In this document: positions 28,782-38,654 of the stretch, one piece after another | Layout: each line of letters opens with the position of its first letter | How positions within the stretch are numbered: position 1 is the first letter of the stretch | Assembly: GCF_900117445.1 (NCBI RefSeq) | Contig: NZ_FPEJ01000003.1 | Location: forward strand, 124,001 to 188,000 | Direction of reading: 5' to 3' | Source of the DNA: Hyphomicrobium sp. NDB2Meth4 | GTDB lineage: Bacteria > Pseudomonadota > Alphaproteobacteria > Rhizobiales > Hyphomicrobiaceae | DNA length: 64,000 nt | Notes under the pieces: model-generated | Told to the model about the DNA's origin: nothing | The model's database searches: none | What the model saw: only the letters and a program-made list of their open reading frames with translations | Program-made: the position numbers and the translations under genes

Positions 28782-29960
28782 ATGCCATCTCGTCGACCCG
28801 CCCTCCTTCTCGGCCTTTCCCTCGCAGTTTTGGCTCTCGCCGGCTGCGGCGACCGCAACACCTACCAGCCACCGCCCCCCGCCGAGGTGACCGTCACCAA
28901 GCCGGAAGAGCGCAAGGTTACGTTGTATATGGAGGTGACCGGATCGTCCGCCGCCTACAATCGCGTCGACCTCGTAGCGCGCGTGCAGGGCTTCCTTGAG
29001 AAGGTCGGCTACAAGGACGGCGCCGAGGTCAAGAAGGGTGATCTCCTCTTTCAGATCGACCCGCGGGATTACCAAATCCAGCTCCAGATCGCTGAGGCGA
29101 CACAGGCCCAGCAGGAAGCCCTGTTGAAGCAGGCCGACGCCGATCTGAAGCGCAAGCAGGACCTCGTCAAAACATCAGCCGTATCCGTCGCGCAGCTCGA
29201 TGACTCGCGCGCAAAACGCGACTCGACCGAAGCCGCACTCCTGCAGGCCAAGGGTCAGGTCGAGCAGGCAAAGCGCAACCTCGAATACACGACCATCCTC
29301 GCCCCCTTTGACGGCACCGTATCCGCACGTCTCGTCGATCCCGGCGCCATGGTCGGCGCCGGCGAGCCGACCAAGCTCGCCACCATCGTTCAGCAAAAGC
29401 CGATCTACATAAAATTCAACATCGACGAGCAGCAGGTACTTGCCGTGCGCGAGCGCATGCGCGAGGCCGGCGTCACGCTGAAGGATCTAGGCCCCATCCC
29501 GGTCGGTCTTGGCCTGCAGAACGAGCAGGGTTACCCGCACGAGGCAACGCTCGACTACGTCGCCCCGGAAATCGATGCCGGCACCGGCACGCTCGCCGGC
29601 CGCGCCATCTTCGACAACAAGGATAACATCCTGACGCCGGGTCTGTTCGTGCGCGTGCGCATTCCCAAACAGATCGACGTGCCCTCTCTCCTTGTGCCCG
29701 ATGTCTCCCTCGGCACCAGCCAGGAGGGACGCTACGTGCTGATCGTCAACGACAAGAACATCGTCGAGCAGCGCGTCGTCGAAGTCGGCGACCTCGTTGA
29801 CGGCGGCTTGCGCATCATCACGAGCGGCCTGAAACCGGATGACCGCGTCATCGTCGCCGGTCTGATGCGGGCACTGCCCGGCAACACCGTCGTACCGAAA
29901 ACGACGACGGCTGCGGCCGCCGCATCTGACGCCAAGAACGCGGGGACCGGCGGCAAATGA
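28782..29960 (+). CDS. RND efflux periplasmic adaptor lipoprotein
   Basis: The protein is 392 aa with a lipoprotein signal (lipobox LAGC at residues about 19-22). It has the barrel-sandwich and hairpin order of AcrA/Mex[31 protein letters not shown], a coiled hairpin at about residues 105-165, then [20 protein letters not shown] and the beta-barrel and proximal domains. It links the inner-membrane pump to an outer-membrane channel; no TolC-type gene is in the window. Its stop overlaps the pump start by four bases. Confidence 0.95.
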   Translation: MPSRRPALLLGLSLAVLALAGCGDRNTYQPPPPAEVTVTKPEERKVTLYMEVTGSSAAYNRVDLVARVQGFLEKVGYKDGAEVKKGDLLFQIDPRDYQIQLQIAEATQAQQEALLKQADADLKRKQDLVKTSAVSVAQLDDSRAKRDSTEAALLQAKGQVEQAKRNLEYTTILAPFDGTVSARLVDPGAMVGAGEPTKLATIVQQKPIYIKFNIDEQQVLAVRERMREAGVTLKDLGPIPVGLGLQNEQGYPHEATLDYVAPEIDAGTGTLAGRAIFDNKDNILTPGLFVRVRIPKQIDVPSLLVPDVSLGTSQEGRYVLIVNDKNIVEQRVVEVGDLVDGGLRIITSGLKPDDRVIVAGLMRALPGNTVVPKTTTAAAAASDAKNAGTGGK

Positions 29961-32900
29961 TCGCCAAATTCTTCATCGACCGCCCCGTCCTCGCCAATGT
30001 GATCGCGCTTCTGATCGTGATCCTCGGCCTGGTCGCGCTCGCGCGCCTGCCGGTCGCCCAGTATCCCGACGTGACGCCCCCAACCGTGGTCGTGACCGCA
30101 CGCTATCCGGGCGCCAGCGCCTCGACGGTGACGCGCGAGGTCGCGCTGCCTATCGAGCAAAAGGTCAACGGCGTCGAGGGCATGATTTACATGTCGTCGC
30201 TCTCGACCAGCGACGGCCAGTACACGCTCACCGTCACCTTCAAGATCGGCACCGACGGCGACAAGGCGCAGATCCTTGTCGAGAACCGCGTGTCGAGCGC
30301 CCTCGCCTCGCTTCCCGACGCCGTGCAAAAGCAGGGCGTGCAGACGAACAAGAAGTCGACATCCATCCTCGAGATCGTCGCGCTCAGTTCGCCTGACGGC
30401 CGCTACGACAGCCTGTTCCTTTCCAACTACGCCACCATCAACCTCGTCGACGAGATCGCGCGCCTCGACGGCGTCGGTTCCGTCTCGGTGTTCGGCGCGG
30501 GTCAGTACGCCATCCGCATCTGGCTGGATCCCCAGCAGCTTCAAGCCCGCGGCCTCATCCCCAAGGATGTGATCGACGCCGTCAACCTGCAGAGCCGATC
30601 GACCAGCGCAGGTCAGGTGGGCCTGCCGCCCGTGCCGCAAGGCCAGGCATTCCAGTATTCCGTCAACGTCCACGGCAAGCTCGACGATGTCTCCGAATTC
30701 GAGAACATCATCGTCAAGACCGACAAGGGTGGGCGCATCACCCGCCTGAAGGATGTAGCGCGCGTAGAGCTCGGCGCGCAGACCTACAGCCAGACCTTCA
30801 AGCTCGACGGCAAACCGTCCGCGGGCATGGCCATCTATCAGTTGCCCGACGCAAACGCACTCGATGTTGCAAAGCGCGTCGAAGCGCGCATGACCGAGCT
30901 GGCGAAGGCCTTCCCGGAAGGCATGACGTGGCTCGTGCCCTTCGACACCACCAAGTTCGTCGCCTCCGCGGTCAATGACGTCTACCACACGCTGATAGAA
31001 GCCGCCCTGCTGGTGCTCGTCGTCATTCTCGTCTTCCTGCAGGACTGGCGCGCAACCCTCGTACCCGCCACCACCGTACCGGTGACCATCATCGGCGCGT
31101 TCGCCGCCATGGCGATGCTGGGCTTCACCGTCAACCTGTCGACCTTGTTCGCCATCATCCTGGCGATCGGCATCGTCGTCGACGACGCCATCATCGTGGT
31201 CGAAGGCGCAGCAAAGCACATCGAGCATGGAATGACGCCTCATGACGCGTCCGTCAAAGCCATGGACGAGTTGCTCGGTCCGATCATCGGCATCACCCTC
31301 GTCCTCATGGCCGTGTTCGTGCCCGCAGCATTCCTGCCCGGCCTCTCCGGTCAGATGTACCGCCAGTTCGCCCTCGTCATCGCCGCCACCGCGCTCATTT
31401 CGGCAATCAACGCCATGACGCTGAAACCGACGCAGTGCGCGCTGTGGCTACGTCCCGTCACGCCACCCGAGCAGCGCAACGTGCTCGCCCGCGGCTTCAA
31501 CTACGTCTACGACAAGTTGGAGAGCGCTTACACCGGCCTGATGCGGCGCATGGTGCGCCACGCCGCCCTCATGTTCATGATCGTGGCCAGCCTCGTCGTC
31601 CTCGCCGTCTGGAGCCTGAGCCGCGTGCCCACCGGCTTCCTCCCCATCGAGGATCAGGGCTACTTTATCGCCGTCGTGCAGCTTCCTGAAGGCGCCTCGC
31701 TCGAACGCACCACCAAGGCGCTCGATGATCTCACCATTCGCCTGAAGCAGCAGCCTGGCGTCGAACGCGTCGTCTCTATCGGCGGCATTGCCGCCCTCAA
31801 CGACAGCGCCAGCCTGTCCAACGCCGGTGTGGCCTACGTCATCCTCAAGGACTGGGACGAGCGCGGCAAGGGCGAGGATCTTCTCGGCCTCTACACCGGC
31901 CTCTCCAAGCGCGTCGCCGACATCCCCGACGGCACTGCGCTCGTCATTCCGCCACCAGCCATTCAGGGCATCGGAAACACCGCGGGCTCCACGATGAAAG
32001 TGGAACTGCGCGACGGCTCGTTCGACTATGCCAAGTTGCAGCGCCTTGCGCAGGAGATCGCCAATCGCGCCGGCGCTCAGTCGATGGTCCGCTCCGCGAC
32101 GAACGTCTTCCTCGCCGACGCGCCCCAGATCAACGTCAACATCGACCGCGTCAAAGCCGAAACACTCGGCGTGCCCCTCGGCAATGCACTCGATGCCTTG
32201 TCGACCTTCATCGGTTCCAGCTACGTCGGCCAGTTCAACAAGTTCGGCCGCGTATTCCAGATCTACGTGCAGGCCGATGCTTCCGCGCGCGTCAATCCGG
32301 AAAGCCTGCAATACCTGCAAGTCCGCAACAACGACGGCAACATGGTGCCGCTCGGAACGCTGGCTTCGATCGAGACAGTCGCCGGCCCCTCGGTTATCAG
32401 CCTTTATAATCTCTACCCGGCCGCAACCGTCATCACCTCGACCGCGCAGGGCTTTTCATCCGGCCAGGGTATGAACCTCCTGGAGCAGATCGCCGACGAG
32501 ACGCTGCCGCCCGGCGCTGGTTACGAATGGACGGCAATGTCCTACCAGGAAAAGGAGGTCGGCAATCAGATCTACCTGATCTACGGCCTCAGCTTGTTGC
32601 TCGTCTATCTCGTGCTCGCCGGACAGTACGAAAGCTGGATCGCCCCCGCGACCGTCATCATCTCGGTGCCCCTTGCGCTGCTCGGCACCGCCGCGGCCTT
32701 GCTCGCACTCGGCGTCGGCAACAACCTCTATACCCAGATCGGCCTCATCCTGCTGATCGCACTCTCGAGCAAGAACGCCATCCTCATCGTCGAGTTCGCC
32801 CGCGAGCTTCGCATCCACGAGGGCAAGGACATCCTCGATGCGGCGGTCGAAGCAGCCCGCTCCCGCTTCCGTCCCATCCTGATGACCTCGTTCGCGTTCA

Positions 32901-33118
32901 TTCTAGGTGTCGTGCCGCTGGTGCTGGCCTCGGGCGCGGGCGCCAATGCTCAGAAATCGATCGGCATCGCCGTGCTCACCGGCATGCTCGGATCGACGCT
33001 GCTCACGGTGGCATTTGTCCCGTCGGTGTTCGTCATCATGCAGCGTTTCGAAGAATGGCGGCAGCGCCGCAAGGCCGCCCGCAAGGGCACAACCGCCGCG
33101 CCGGCAACGCCTGCCTGA
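29957..33118 (+). CDS. RND multidrug efflux pump (HAE-1 family)
   Basis: The protein is 1053 aa and an AcrB/MexF-type proton antiporter with 12 membrane helices and two large periplasmic loops. [21 protein letters not shown] opens the protein, [19 protein letters not shown] carries the Asp-Asp proton relay in TM4, and [16 protein letters not shown] carries the TM10 lysine. It forms a trimer with the adaptor encoded upstream. Substrates cannot be told from sequence. No regulator is adjacent, so control is unknown. Confidence 0.96.
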   Translation: MIAKFFIDRPVLANVIALLIVILGLVALARLPVAQYPDVTPPTVVVTARYPGASASTVTREVALPIEQKVNGVEGMIYMSSLSTSDGQYTLTVTFKIGTDGDKAQILVENRVSSALASLPDAVQKQGVQTNKKSTSILEIVALSSPDGRYDSLFLSNYATINLVDEIARLDGVGSVSVFGAGQYAIRIWLDPQQLQARGLIPKDVIDAVNLQSRSTSAGQVGLPPVPQGQAFQYSVNVHGKLDDVSEFENIIVKTDKGGRITRLKDVARVELGAQTYSQTFKLDGKPSAGMAIYQLPDANALDVAKRVEARMTELAKAFPEGMTWLVPFDTTKFVASAVNDVYHTLIEAALLVLVVILVFLQDWRATLVPATTVPVTIIGAFAAMAMLGFTVNLSTLFAIILAIGIVVDDAIIVVEGAAKHIEHGMTPHDASVKAMDELLGPIIGITLVLMAVFVPAAFLPGLSGQMYRQFALVIAATALISAINAMTLKPTQCALWLRPVTPPEQRNVLARGFNYVYDKLESAYTGLMRRMVRHAALMFMIVASLVVLAVWSLSRVPTGFLPIEDQGYFIAVVQLPEGASLERTTKALDDLTIRLKQQPGVERVVSIGGIAALNDSASLSNAGVAYVILKDWDERGKGEDLLGLYTGLSKRVADIPDGTALVIPPPAIQGIGNTAGSTMKVELRDGSFDYAKLQRLAQEIANRAGAQSMVRSATNVFLADAPQINVNIDRVKAETLGVPLGNALDALSTFIGSSYVGQFNKFGRVFQIYVQADASARVNPESLQYLQVRNNDGNMVPLGTLASIETVAGPSVISLYNLYPAATVITSTAQGFSSGQGMNLLEQIADETLPPGAGYEWTAMSYQEKEVGNQIYLIYGLSLLLVYLVLAGQYESWIAPATVIISVPLALLGTAAALLALGVGNNLYTQIGLILLIALSSKNAILIVEFARELRIHEGKDILDAAVEAARSRFRPILMTSFAFILGVVPLVLASGAGANAQKSIGIAVLTGMLGSTLLTVAFVPSVFVIMQRFEEWRQRRKAARKGTTAAPATPA

Positions 33119-33344
33119 CGCACGTCGAAGTCACAAAAGGGCTAACAGAACCCCAACGCGCTTGCACTCGTCCGCATCGCATCATCGACGCATGCACTCG
33201 CGCCTTCACTCCGCGTGAACCACGCATAGCTGCGAGGCTGGAAATTGGCGCGGTCGCCGCATAGGTCTTCTGTTAGTCGCCTCTCCGACCACATGCCACG
33301 CCGGGCGGGAGCGGTGCACTCAACGCTTCCAAGGAGCGAACGCC

Positions 33345-33605
33345 ATGCGAACAAACGCCCTCGTTGCTTCCGCCTTTGTAGCTTTTCTCTACGTAACGAT
33401 GCCCAGCGCCTCGGCACTCCCTGCCCCGGCGCGCGCTGACATTGCAGCCACCACGACCGCGTCCCCGGTCGAGCAAGTGCGTTGGCGGCGCTGGTACAGA
33501 CCGTACCGCTACTACGGCTACCGCCCGTACTACTATCGCCCCTACCGCTACTACCGGCCGTACCGTCTTTATTACGGCCCGCGCTACTACCGTCGCTTCT
33601 ACTGA
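33345..33605 (+). CDS. secreted Tyr/Arg/Pro-rich low-complexity peptide
   Basis: The protein is 86 aa. A signal peptide (cleavage near PSASA) is followed by a short Ala/Thr linker and then about 38 residues built almost only of Tyr, Arg, Pro and Gly in WYRPYRYYGYRPYYYRPYRY-like repeats ending in RRFY. Similar Tyr-rich tails occur in many small exported proteins of Hyphomicrobiales with no assigned role. Stacking and cation-pi contacts could favour surface adhesion or phase separation (inference). A perfect hairpin follows. Confidence 0.7.
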   Translation: MRTNALVASAFVAFLYVTMPSASALPAPARADIAATTTASPVEQVRWRRWYRPYRYYGYRPYYYRPYRYYRPYRLYYGPRYYRRFY

Positions 33606-33624
33606 CACAATCCCACCAGTGTCG

Positions 33625-33653
33625 TGACGCGAGGCTCGCCAAGCCTCGCGTCA
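33625..33653. terminator. 12-bp perfect hairpin between convergent genes
   Basis: TGACGCGAGGCT pairs with AGCCTCGCGTCA over the loop CGCCA. There is no T-run, but its position between the Tyr-rich peptide gene and the opposing epimerase gene fits a shared terminator. Confidence 0.6.
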
Positions 33654-33666
33654 TGAAGCGCACGTC

Positions 33667-34518
33667 TCAGCGCGTAGGCGACCATCCGAGCCCCATCAAT
33701 TTGGCCGGATCGATCACGAGGGGCTTGCCGATGCGCTCCCAAATTGCGCGCGCACCGGGCAACTTCATCAGCATCTCAAGGCTGCCGCGCGGGAGCGTCA
33801 CGATCCCTGGACGGCGCCCCATGCCTGCTCGCATCTTGGCGATTACCTCACCGACAGTCATCGGTAGCGGATCTGCTATGACGTAGGTCTCGCCCAGCGC
33901 CCGCGGATTACCGAGCACTGTGGCGACACCCGACACGAAATTCTCCACCGACAGGAACGAGCGCTCAGCCGCAATGGACCCGAGCGGCAGCGGCACGGGT
34001 AGCCGCGCCAGCTTCTCCAGGCTTGCAGCATTCGCCTTCGCACCTTCACCCAGCACCAGCACGGGGCGCAGGATCGTGAACGGCACGCCACTTTCGGCGA
34101 TCACGCGTTCCGCTGCCAGTTTCGATCGCCCGTAGGCGCCGACAGGAGCTGGCGCATCCGCCTCCGTGACGACCGTCTGCGATGAATGTCCGACCTGCGC
34201 CGCAATCGACGACACGAACACGAGCTGCCGGAGTCCCGCTCGTTTGGCCGCAGCGCATAGATCTGCCGTCGACTGGCGATTGACCCGGTCGAACTCTTCA
34301 TCGCTCGCCGACCGGTGCGCAATATTGGCGAGATGCACCACCGCATCGACGTCGCGCAGCAATCCGTCCCAATCGATGGAGCCGCCGAGGTCACCGAGCT
34401 GCCGCCATTCAGTTCCGCCAACCGGCCGGCGCGACGCAGCGATAAGCGTGTGCCCGCGCAGCCCCCGCAACAGATGCGATCCGAGGAACCCACCTGCCCC
34501 CGTGATGAGAACACGCAT
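33667..34518 (-). CDS. NAD-dependent epimerase/dehydratase (extended SDR)
   Basis: The protein is 283 aa. MRVLITGAGGFLGSHLLRGL is the nucleotide-binding start, the catalytic YxxxK is in GAYGRSKLAAERV, and VVHLANIAH and ILRPVLVLGEGAKAN follow the nucleotide-sugar epimerase pattern (UDP-glucose 4-epimerase-like or a C4-reductase). The start at 34518 gives the standard glycine-rich N-terminus; 15 codons of upstream in-frame sequence are unlikely to be translated. No sugar operon is attached, so the substrate is open. Confidence 0.87.
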   Translation of the reverse strand: MRVLITGAGGFLGSHLLRGLRGHTLIAASRRPVGGTEWRQLGDLGGSIDWDGLLRDVDAVVHLANIAHRSASDEEFDRVNRQSTADLCAAAKRAGLRQLVFVSSIAAQVGHSSQTVVTEADAPAPVGAYGRSKLAAERVIAESGVPFTILRPVLVLGEGAKANAASLEKLARLPVPLPLGSIAAERSFLSVENFVSGVATVLGNPRALGETYVIADPLPMTVGEVIAKMRAGMGRRPGIVTLPRGSLEMLMKLPGARAIWERIGKPLVIDPAKLMGLGWSPTR

Positions 34519-34626
34519 GTTGGAAATCTGAGCCCCGCATTCGTGTGAAATCGGCGCGGCCATGATAGCCGCGCCGATTCCGTTGATACGGGCCGCGCGT
34601 CATGTGGGCAACCGCCGAAGCGGCGC

Positions 34627-34815
34627 CTACTCGTTGCCGCTGGTCAGCGCCATCGCTGCAAGCAGCAGCGCGCGCACATCGTCATCGTCGGGGTCGACGT
34701 TTGTTCCCGGCGCATCCTTGCGCATCAGCTCTTCCATGCTCACCGGATTGGTCTCCGGCACGATGCTGGCCGCCCGGCGGCCGTCGAAGCTGTCTGCCTT
34801 GTGATTCTGGACCAT
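34627..34815 (-). CDS. short acidic hypothetical protein, 62 aa
   Basis: The ATG at 34815 is preceded by GGGAGAG. The peptide is hydrophilic, contains VDPDDDDVRALLLAAMAL and has no signal or membrane segment. I recognise no family. It is isolated on the minus strand upstream of the epimerase gene with a 108-base gap and is divergent from the metacaspase gene. Confidence 0.5.
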   Translation of the reverse strand: MVQNHKADSFDGRRAASIVPETNPVSMEELMRKDAPGTNVDPDDDDVRALLLAAMALTSGNE

Positions 34816-35035
34816 AGCTCTCCCTCGCTTGGCGCCGAGGAAGCATGCCGCATGGGGCAGACACGTGGCCTTATCGATCACGTTTAACGACGCTTTGTAA
34901 ACGTCGCCGGGGTGTGGCTCCCAGGCCGCGCAGCCCCCCCGCCGCAACCTGCTATAGTCCAAAAGTTGTCACGGAGATCTGGTGATAACCCTCATCCCGG
35001 GCTGCTACCCCAGCCAACCACATAATGAGTTTTGC

Positions 35036-36163
35036 ATGTTGTCGCTTCGCGCTTTTGCAGCCCTCGCCTTCACCCTTGCCGTATCAGCCATGCCAGCCCT
35101 TGCCGAAAAGCGCGTCGCGCTCGTCATCGGCAATTCCAAGTACGTCGAGGCAACGCCGCTAGCCAATCCCGTCAACGACGCCAACGACATCGCCTCCGCA
35201 CTCAAAAGCGCTGGCTTCGAAGTCATCCTTGGCATCGACGTCGACAAGCGTGCATTCGACACCCGCGTGCGCAACTTTGGCGAGCTCCTCGAAGGCTCCG
35301 ACGTGGCGATCTTCTTCTATGCCGGACATGGCCTGCAGGTCGGCGGACGTAACTACCTCATTCCAACCGACGCCCGCCTTGCCAATGAACGCGATCTCGA
35401 CTTCGACGCCGTCAGCCTCGATCTCGTCCTCAAGCAGATGGAGCTCGGCCGCGGCGACAAGACCAACATCGTGTTCCTCGACGCCTGCCGCGATAACCCG
35501 TTCGGCCGCAACCTCGCCCGCTCCATGGGCACGCGCTCTGCCAGCATCGGCAAAGGCCTCGCCCAGGTCGAAACTGGCGTCGGCACGTTCATTTCCTATT
35601 CGACCCAGCCGGGCAACGTCGCGCTGGATGGCAAGGGCCGCAACTCACCGTTCACCGCGGCGCTCGCCAAACACGTGCGCGAGCCCGGCCGCAATCTCAC
35701 CTCCACGATGATCGAAGTGCGCAAAGACGTGCTCGCCTCGACGGATGGCAAGCAGGTGCCATGGGATCACTCAGCGCTGACGGGAGAGTTCCACTTCCAC
35801 AACGACGGCGACACCGGCAATACAGCAACGCGTGCCGCCCGCCCCGTTGATGAAGCAGCCGCCAGGCGCGCTGACGCCGAGCACACGCAGAACATCGTCG
35901 CGCTCGCCCAGGCGCGCGAGCGCCTGCACCAGCTCCAGGAAGCCAACAAGTCCGACCAGCAGGCGATCTTCGACAAGCAGTTCGATACATCCAGCAGCGG
36001 CGACGCCGACTCGCGCCGCACGCTTTCAATGGAGATCGGCAAGATCCAGATCCGCATGGTCCGCCGCAACCAGGAGCAGGAGAAGCTGCGTAGCGAGATC
36101 ACCTCGCTCGAAAACAAGCTGGGTCTGGCTGCGCAAGATGAAGCAGGCGGCGCTAACAAATAG
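35036..36163 (+). CDS. secreted metacaspase-like protein (peptidase C14, caspase p20)
   Basis: The protein is 375 aa from ATG 35036, with a signal peptide ending near ALAEK. The caspase p20 core follows directly: RVALVIGNSKYVEATPL, the catalytic His98 in FYAGHGLQ and Cys151 in FLDACRDNP. The last 110 residues are Ala/Gln/Glu-rich and probably coiled coil (about 275-370). Such periplasmic caspase-fold proteins are common in alphaproteobacteria, with unknown targets. A GTG at 34982 has a better GGAG site but would put 18 residues before the signal; either start is possible. Confidence 0.88.
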   Translation: MLSLRAFAALAFTLAVSAMPALAEKRVALVIGNSKYVEATPLANPVNDANDIASALKSAGFEVILGIDVDKRAFDTRVRNFGELLEGSDVAIFFYAGHGLQVGGRNYLIPTDARLANERDLDFDAVSLDLVLKQMELGRGDKTNIVFLDACRDNPFGRNLARSMGTRSASIGKGLAQVETGVGTFISYSTQPGNVALDGKGRNSPFTAALAKHVREPGRNLTSTMIEVRKDVLASTDGKQVPWDHSALTGEFHFHNDGDTGNTATRAARPVDEAAARRADAEHTQNIVALAQARERLHQLQEANKSDQQAIFDKQFDTSSSGDADSRRTLSMEIGKIQIRMVRRNQEQEKLRSEITSLENKLGLAAQDEAGGANK

Positions 36164-36224
36164 CGGGGACCGCAACGTTCCCCTATGATGCCCTCAAGTT
36201 CGCGAGCGTAGGGACTTATCGATA

Positions 36225-37046
36225 ATGGGCGACAAGAGCTGCATCCTCGTCCTTGGGTTGGACGAGCTTGCTTCAGCGGTTGCCCGGCGGCTTCTGCTCG
36301 CCGGCTATGCTGTCGCCATGCACGCTCCGGCACCGCCTGCCATCCTCCGCAGGTCGATGAGCTTCTCCGATGCCTGGTACGACGGCGCCGCCGTCCTCGA
36401 GGATGTCGAGGCCCGCCGCGCCGACTCTGACGCGGAATTTCTGCAGGCACTCCGCAGCGCCCTGACCATTCCAATCCTCACCCAGCGCTCGATCGAGGCG
36501 ATATCGCGCTGGCCGTGGGATGTAGTGATCGATGCACGGCCCGATCCCGATGCTGCCACCCGCGCACGCATACCGGCGGAGATGACGATCGTCCTGGGGC
36601 CAGGCGCCATCGCCGGGGACGACTGCGACATCGTCATCGAAATCGGCGGCAACGACCCCGGTGCCGTTATCCGCTCGGCCAGCGCCTCCCATGCCGCACC
36701 CGCAATGCCTGAGACCCTCGTTCACGCGCCCTGCACGGGCCTCTTCCTCGGAGTCGCTGCAATTGGCGATCTCGTCTCCGCCGGCCAGGTCGTCGGATAC
36801 GTCGGCTCCATGCCCGTCGAAGTGCCTCTGTTCGGGCGACTGCGCGGCCTTCAACGGTCCGGCCTGCACCTGCCGCGCGGCGCCCCTGTGGCCGCGATTA
36901 CTACCGACCGCCGCGCCTCCGTGGACGCCATCGACCGCACGCACCAGCTGATTGCACGCTCCATCGCTTTCGTGATCGATCGTGAGCAGCAGGGCGACGC
37001 AATCGACGCCTGGGACAGCAAGCTCGGCTTCCGCAAATTCCTTTGA
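36225..37046 (+). CDS. YqeB/EF2563-like protein (selenium-dependent Mo hydroxylase system), orphan
   Basis: The protein is 273 aa. It aligns by eye with the C-terminal part of E. coli YqeB: LASAVARRLLLAGYAVAM, SFSDAWYDGAAVLEDVEA, VVIDARPDP, TIVLGPGAIAGDDCDIVIEI, HAPCTGLFLGVAAIGDLVSA and VEVPLFGRLRGLQRSGLHL. The family is linked to molybdenum hydroxylases that need selenium. Here the glycine-rich nucleotide loop is altered (GLDELA instead of GAGDIA), and no molybdenum, selenium or XdhC gene is nearby. It is followed by a convergent symporter gene. Family assignment is fairly good, function uncertain. Confidence 0.7.
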   Translation: MGDKSCILVLGLDELASAVARRLLLAGYAVAMHAPAPPAILRRSMSFSDAWYDGAAVLEDVEARRADSDAEFLQALRSALTIPILTQRSIEAISRWPWDVVIDARPDPDAATRARIPAEMTIVLGPGAIAGDDCDIVIEIGGNDPGAVIRSASASHAAPAMPETLVHAPCTGLFLGVAAIGDLVSAGQVVGYVGSMPVEVPLFGRLRGLQRSGLHLPRGAPVAAITTDRRASVDAIDRTHQLIARSIAFVIDREQQGDAIDAWDSKLGFRKFL

Positions 37047-37057
37047 CCAAGGAAACT

Positions 37058-38626
37058 CTAGCGGAACGCCCAAATGAGCACGCCAACCGTGGCAACAATC
37101 ATGGTCGCCTGCCACCGATAATCGGCGCCCCCCCGCCACGGCGCCCCCTCGCGGGACCAAAGCAGTCCCGCCACACGAGCCGGTGCGGGCTGTGCGGTCA
37201 TCAGGCTCACTGCAATTCCGACGCATAGGCAGAACAGCGTCGTCAGCCCGGCAACAATGGTGAAGTGCGGCAGCCCATCGGCGACACCCGCGGACTGGCT
37301 CCAAATCTTCCAGCAGAGGAGTGCAGCGCCGAGCATGTGCCCGAGCACCAAGGTGGCGATCGCACCTGCATTGGTCATCCGCGGCCAGAACATGCCAAGC
37401 AGGAACACAGCGGCGACCGGTGGTACGGCATATGAGAACACCTGCTGGATGTAATTGAACAGCCCCGGAAACTCGCGGATCACCAGCGGCCATAGCGCCG
37501 CCACCACGATGAACACGGCCGTTGCCACACGCCCGACCCAGACCACTCGCTCCGCCGACCATCCCCGCTCATCAGGCTTGACGAAGTCGTACATGACGAG
37601 CGTCGAAGCGGCATTCAACGTGGAATCGATCGTCGACATGATGGCTGCGATCAGCCCCGCCAGTACCAGTCCCGTCAGACCCACCGGCAGGAAGGTGACG
37701 AGCATAGCCGGAAACACCTGATCGGCATTGTCGAGATTGGGAAGAAGGGCGAACGCAAGCGCACCCGGAATGGCCATCAGGAACAGCGGCAGCACCTTCA
37801 ATGCCGCCGCCAGCATCGCGCCCCACCGCGCCTGCTCCAGCGACCGGGCACCGAGCACGCGCTGCATGATGTATTGGTTGGTGCCCCAATAGTAGAATCC
37901 GAGAACCGGAAGGCCAACGATCACGCCAAGCCACGGAAGACCCGGATCATCCAGCGGCCGCACCAGCGACAGCTTCTCGGGCGCGACCGCCGCCATAGCG
38001 ACCGCCCATGAGAAATCGAACTGCCCGAAAACCTCATAGGCGATAACGCCGGTTCCAGCGATGAGTACGATCGCCTGCAGAACATCGGTGTAGACCACCG
38101 CACGCAATCCCCCTGCCGCCGTGTAGATACCGGTGAAAACAGCAAGCGCAATACACGCCGGCAAAAACGGCGTCTGCGGTATCAGGGTCTGCAGCACCAG
38201 AACGCCCGCATAGACGCTGCCCGCGGTATCGACGAAGATCGACAGAAAGATCGTCAGCGCCGAGACGTACTTGCGCGCCAGCGGACCGAACCGCTTTTCC
38301 AGGTATTCCGGAATCGTCGTGACGCGCGTGCGCAGAAAGACCGGGATCGTCACCACCGCCATGAAGACGAGGATCAGTGCCGCCATCAGCTCGTAGTGCG
38401 CAACGCTGATACCGCTTTGGTAGGCTGCGCCCGAGACGCCGATGATTGTGGTAGAGGAAATATTAGACGCAAAGAGCGACAGCCCAATCGCGCCAAACCC
38501 GAGGCTACGCCCGGCGAGAAACAGCTCCTCCCCAGATGTAGCCTTGCGCGTGACGATGACGCCGATGACGACGACGACCATCAGGTAGGCGCCAATGACG
38601 CCCCAATCGAGCAAGCCCAGAACCAC
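37058..38626 (-). CDS. sodium:solute symporter (SSS family)
   Basis: The protein is 522 aa with about 14 membrane helices. GEELFLAGRSLGFGAIGLSLFASNISSTTIIGVSGAAYQSG at the N-terminus and GIYTAAGGLRAVVYTDVLQAIVLIAG in the middle are the SSS signatures, and YYWGTNQYIMQRVLGARSLEQARWG is SGLT-like, pointing to sugar or polyol uptake rather than proline. Uptake of a compatible solute or sugar would suit the glucosylglycerol genes next door, but they are only neighbours on the same strand (28 bases apart). Confidence 0.9.
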   Translation of the reverse strand: MVLGLLDWGVIGAYLMVVVVIGVIVTRKATSGEELFLAGRSLGFGAIGLSLFASNISSTTIIGVSGAAYQSGISVAHYELMAALILVFMAVVTIPVFLRTRVTTIPEYLEKRFGPLARKYVSALTIFLSIFVDTAGSVYAGVLVLQTLIPQTPFLPACIALAVFTGIYTAAGGLRAVVYTDVLQAIVLIAGTGVIAYEVFGQFDFSWAVAMAAVAPEKLSLVRPLDDPGLPWLGVIVGLPVLGFYYWGTNQYIMQRVLGARSLEQARWGAMLAAALKVLPLFLMAIPGALAFALLPNLDNADQVFPAMLVTFLPVGLTGLVLAGLIAAIMSTIDSTLNAASTLVMYDFVKPDERGWSAERVVWVGRVATAVFIVVAALWPLVIREFPGLFNYIQQVFSYAVPPVAAVFLLGMFWPRMTNAGAIATLVLGHMLGAALLCWKIWSQSAGVADGLPHFTIVAGLTTLFCLCVGIAVSLMTAQPAPARVAGLLWSREGAPWRGGADYRWQATMIVATVGVLIWAFR

Positions 38627-38654
38627 GGGCTCCCCCCTTCTCAGTCACCGATTG

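Noticed and set aside
29732-31243. A 503-codon frame on the minus strand
   Set aside because: Antisense shadow of the RND adaptor and pump genes with Asp/Gly/His-rich composition.
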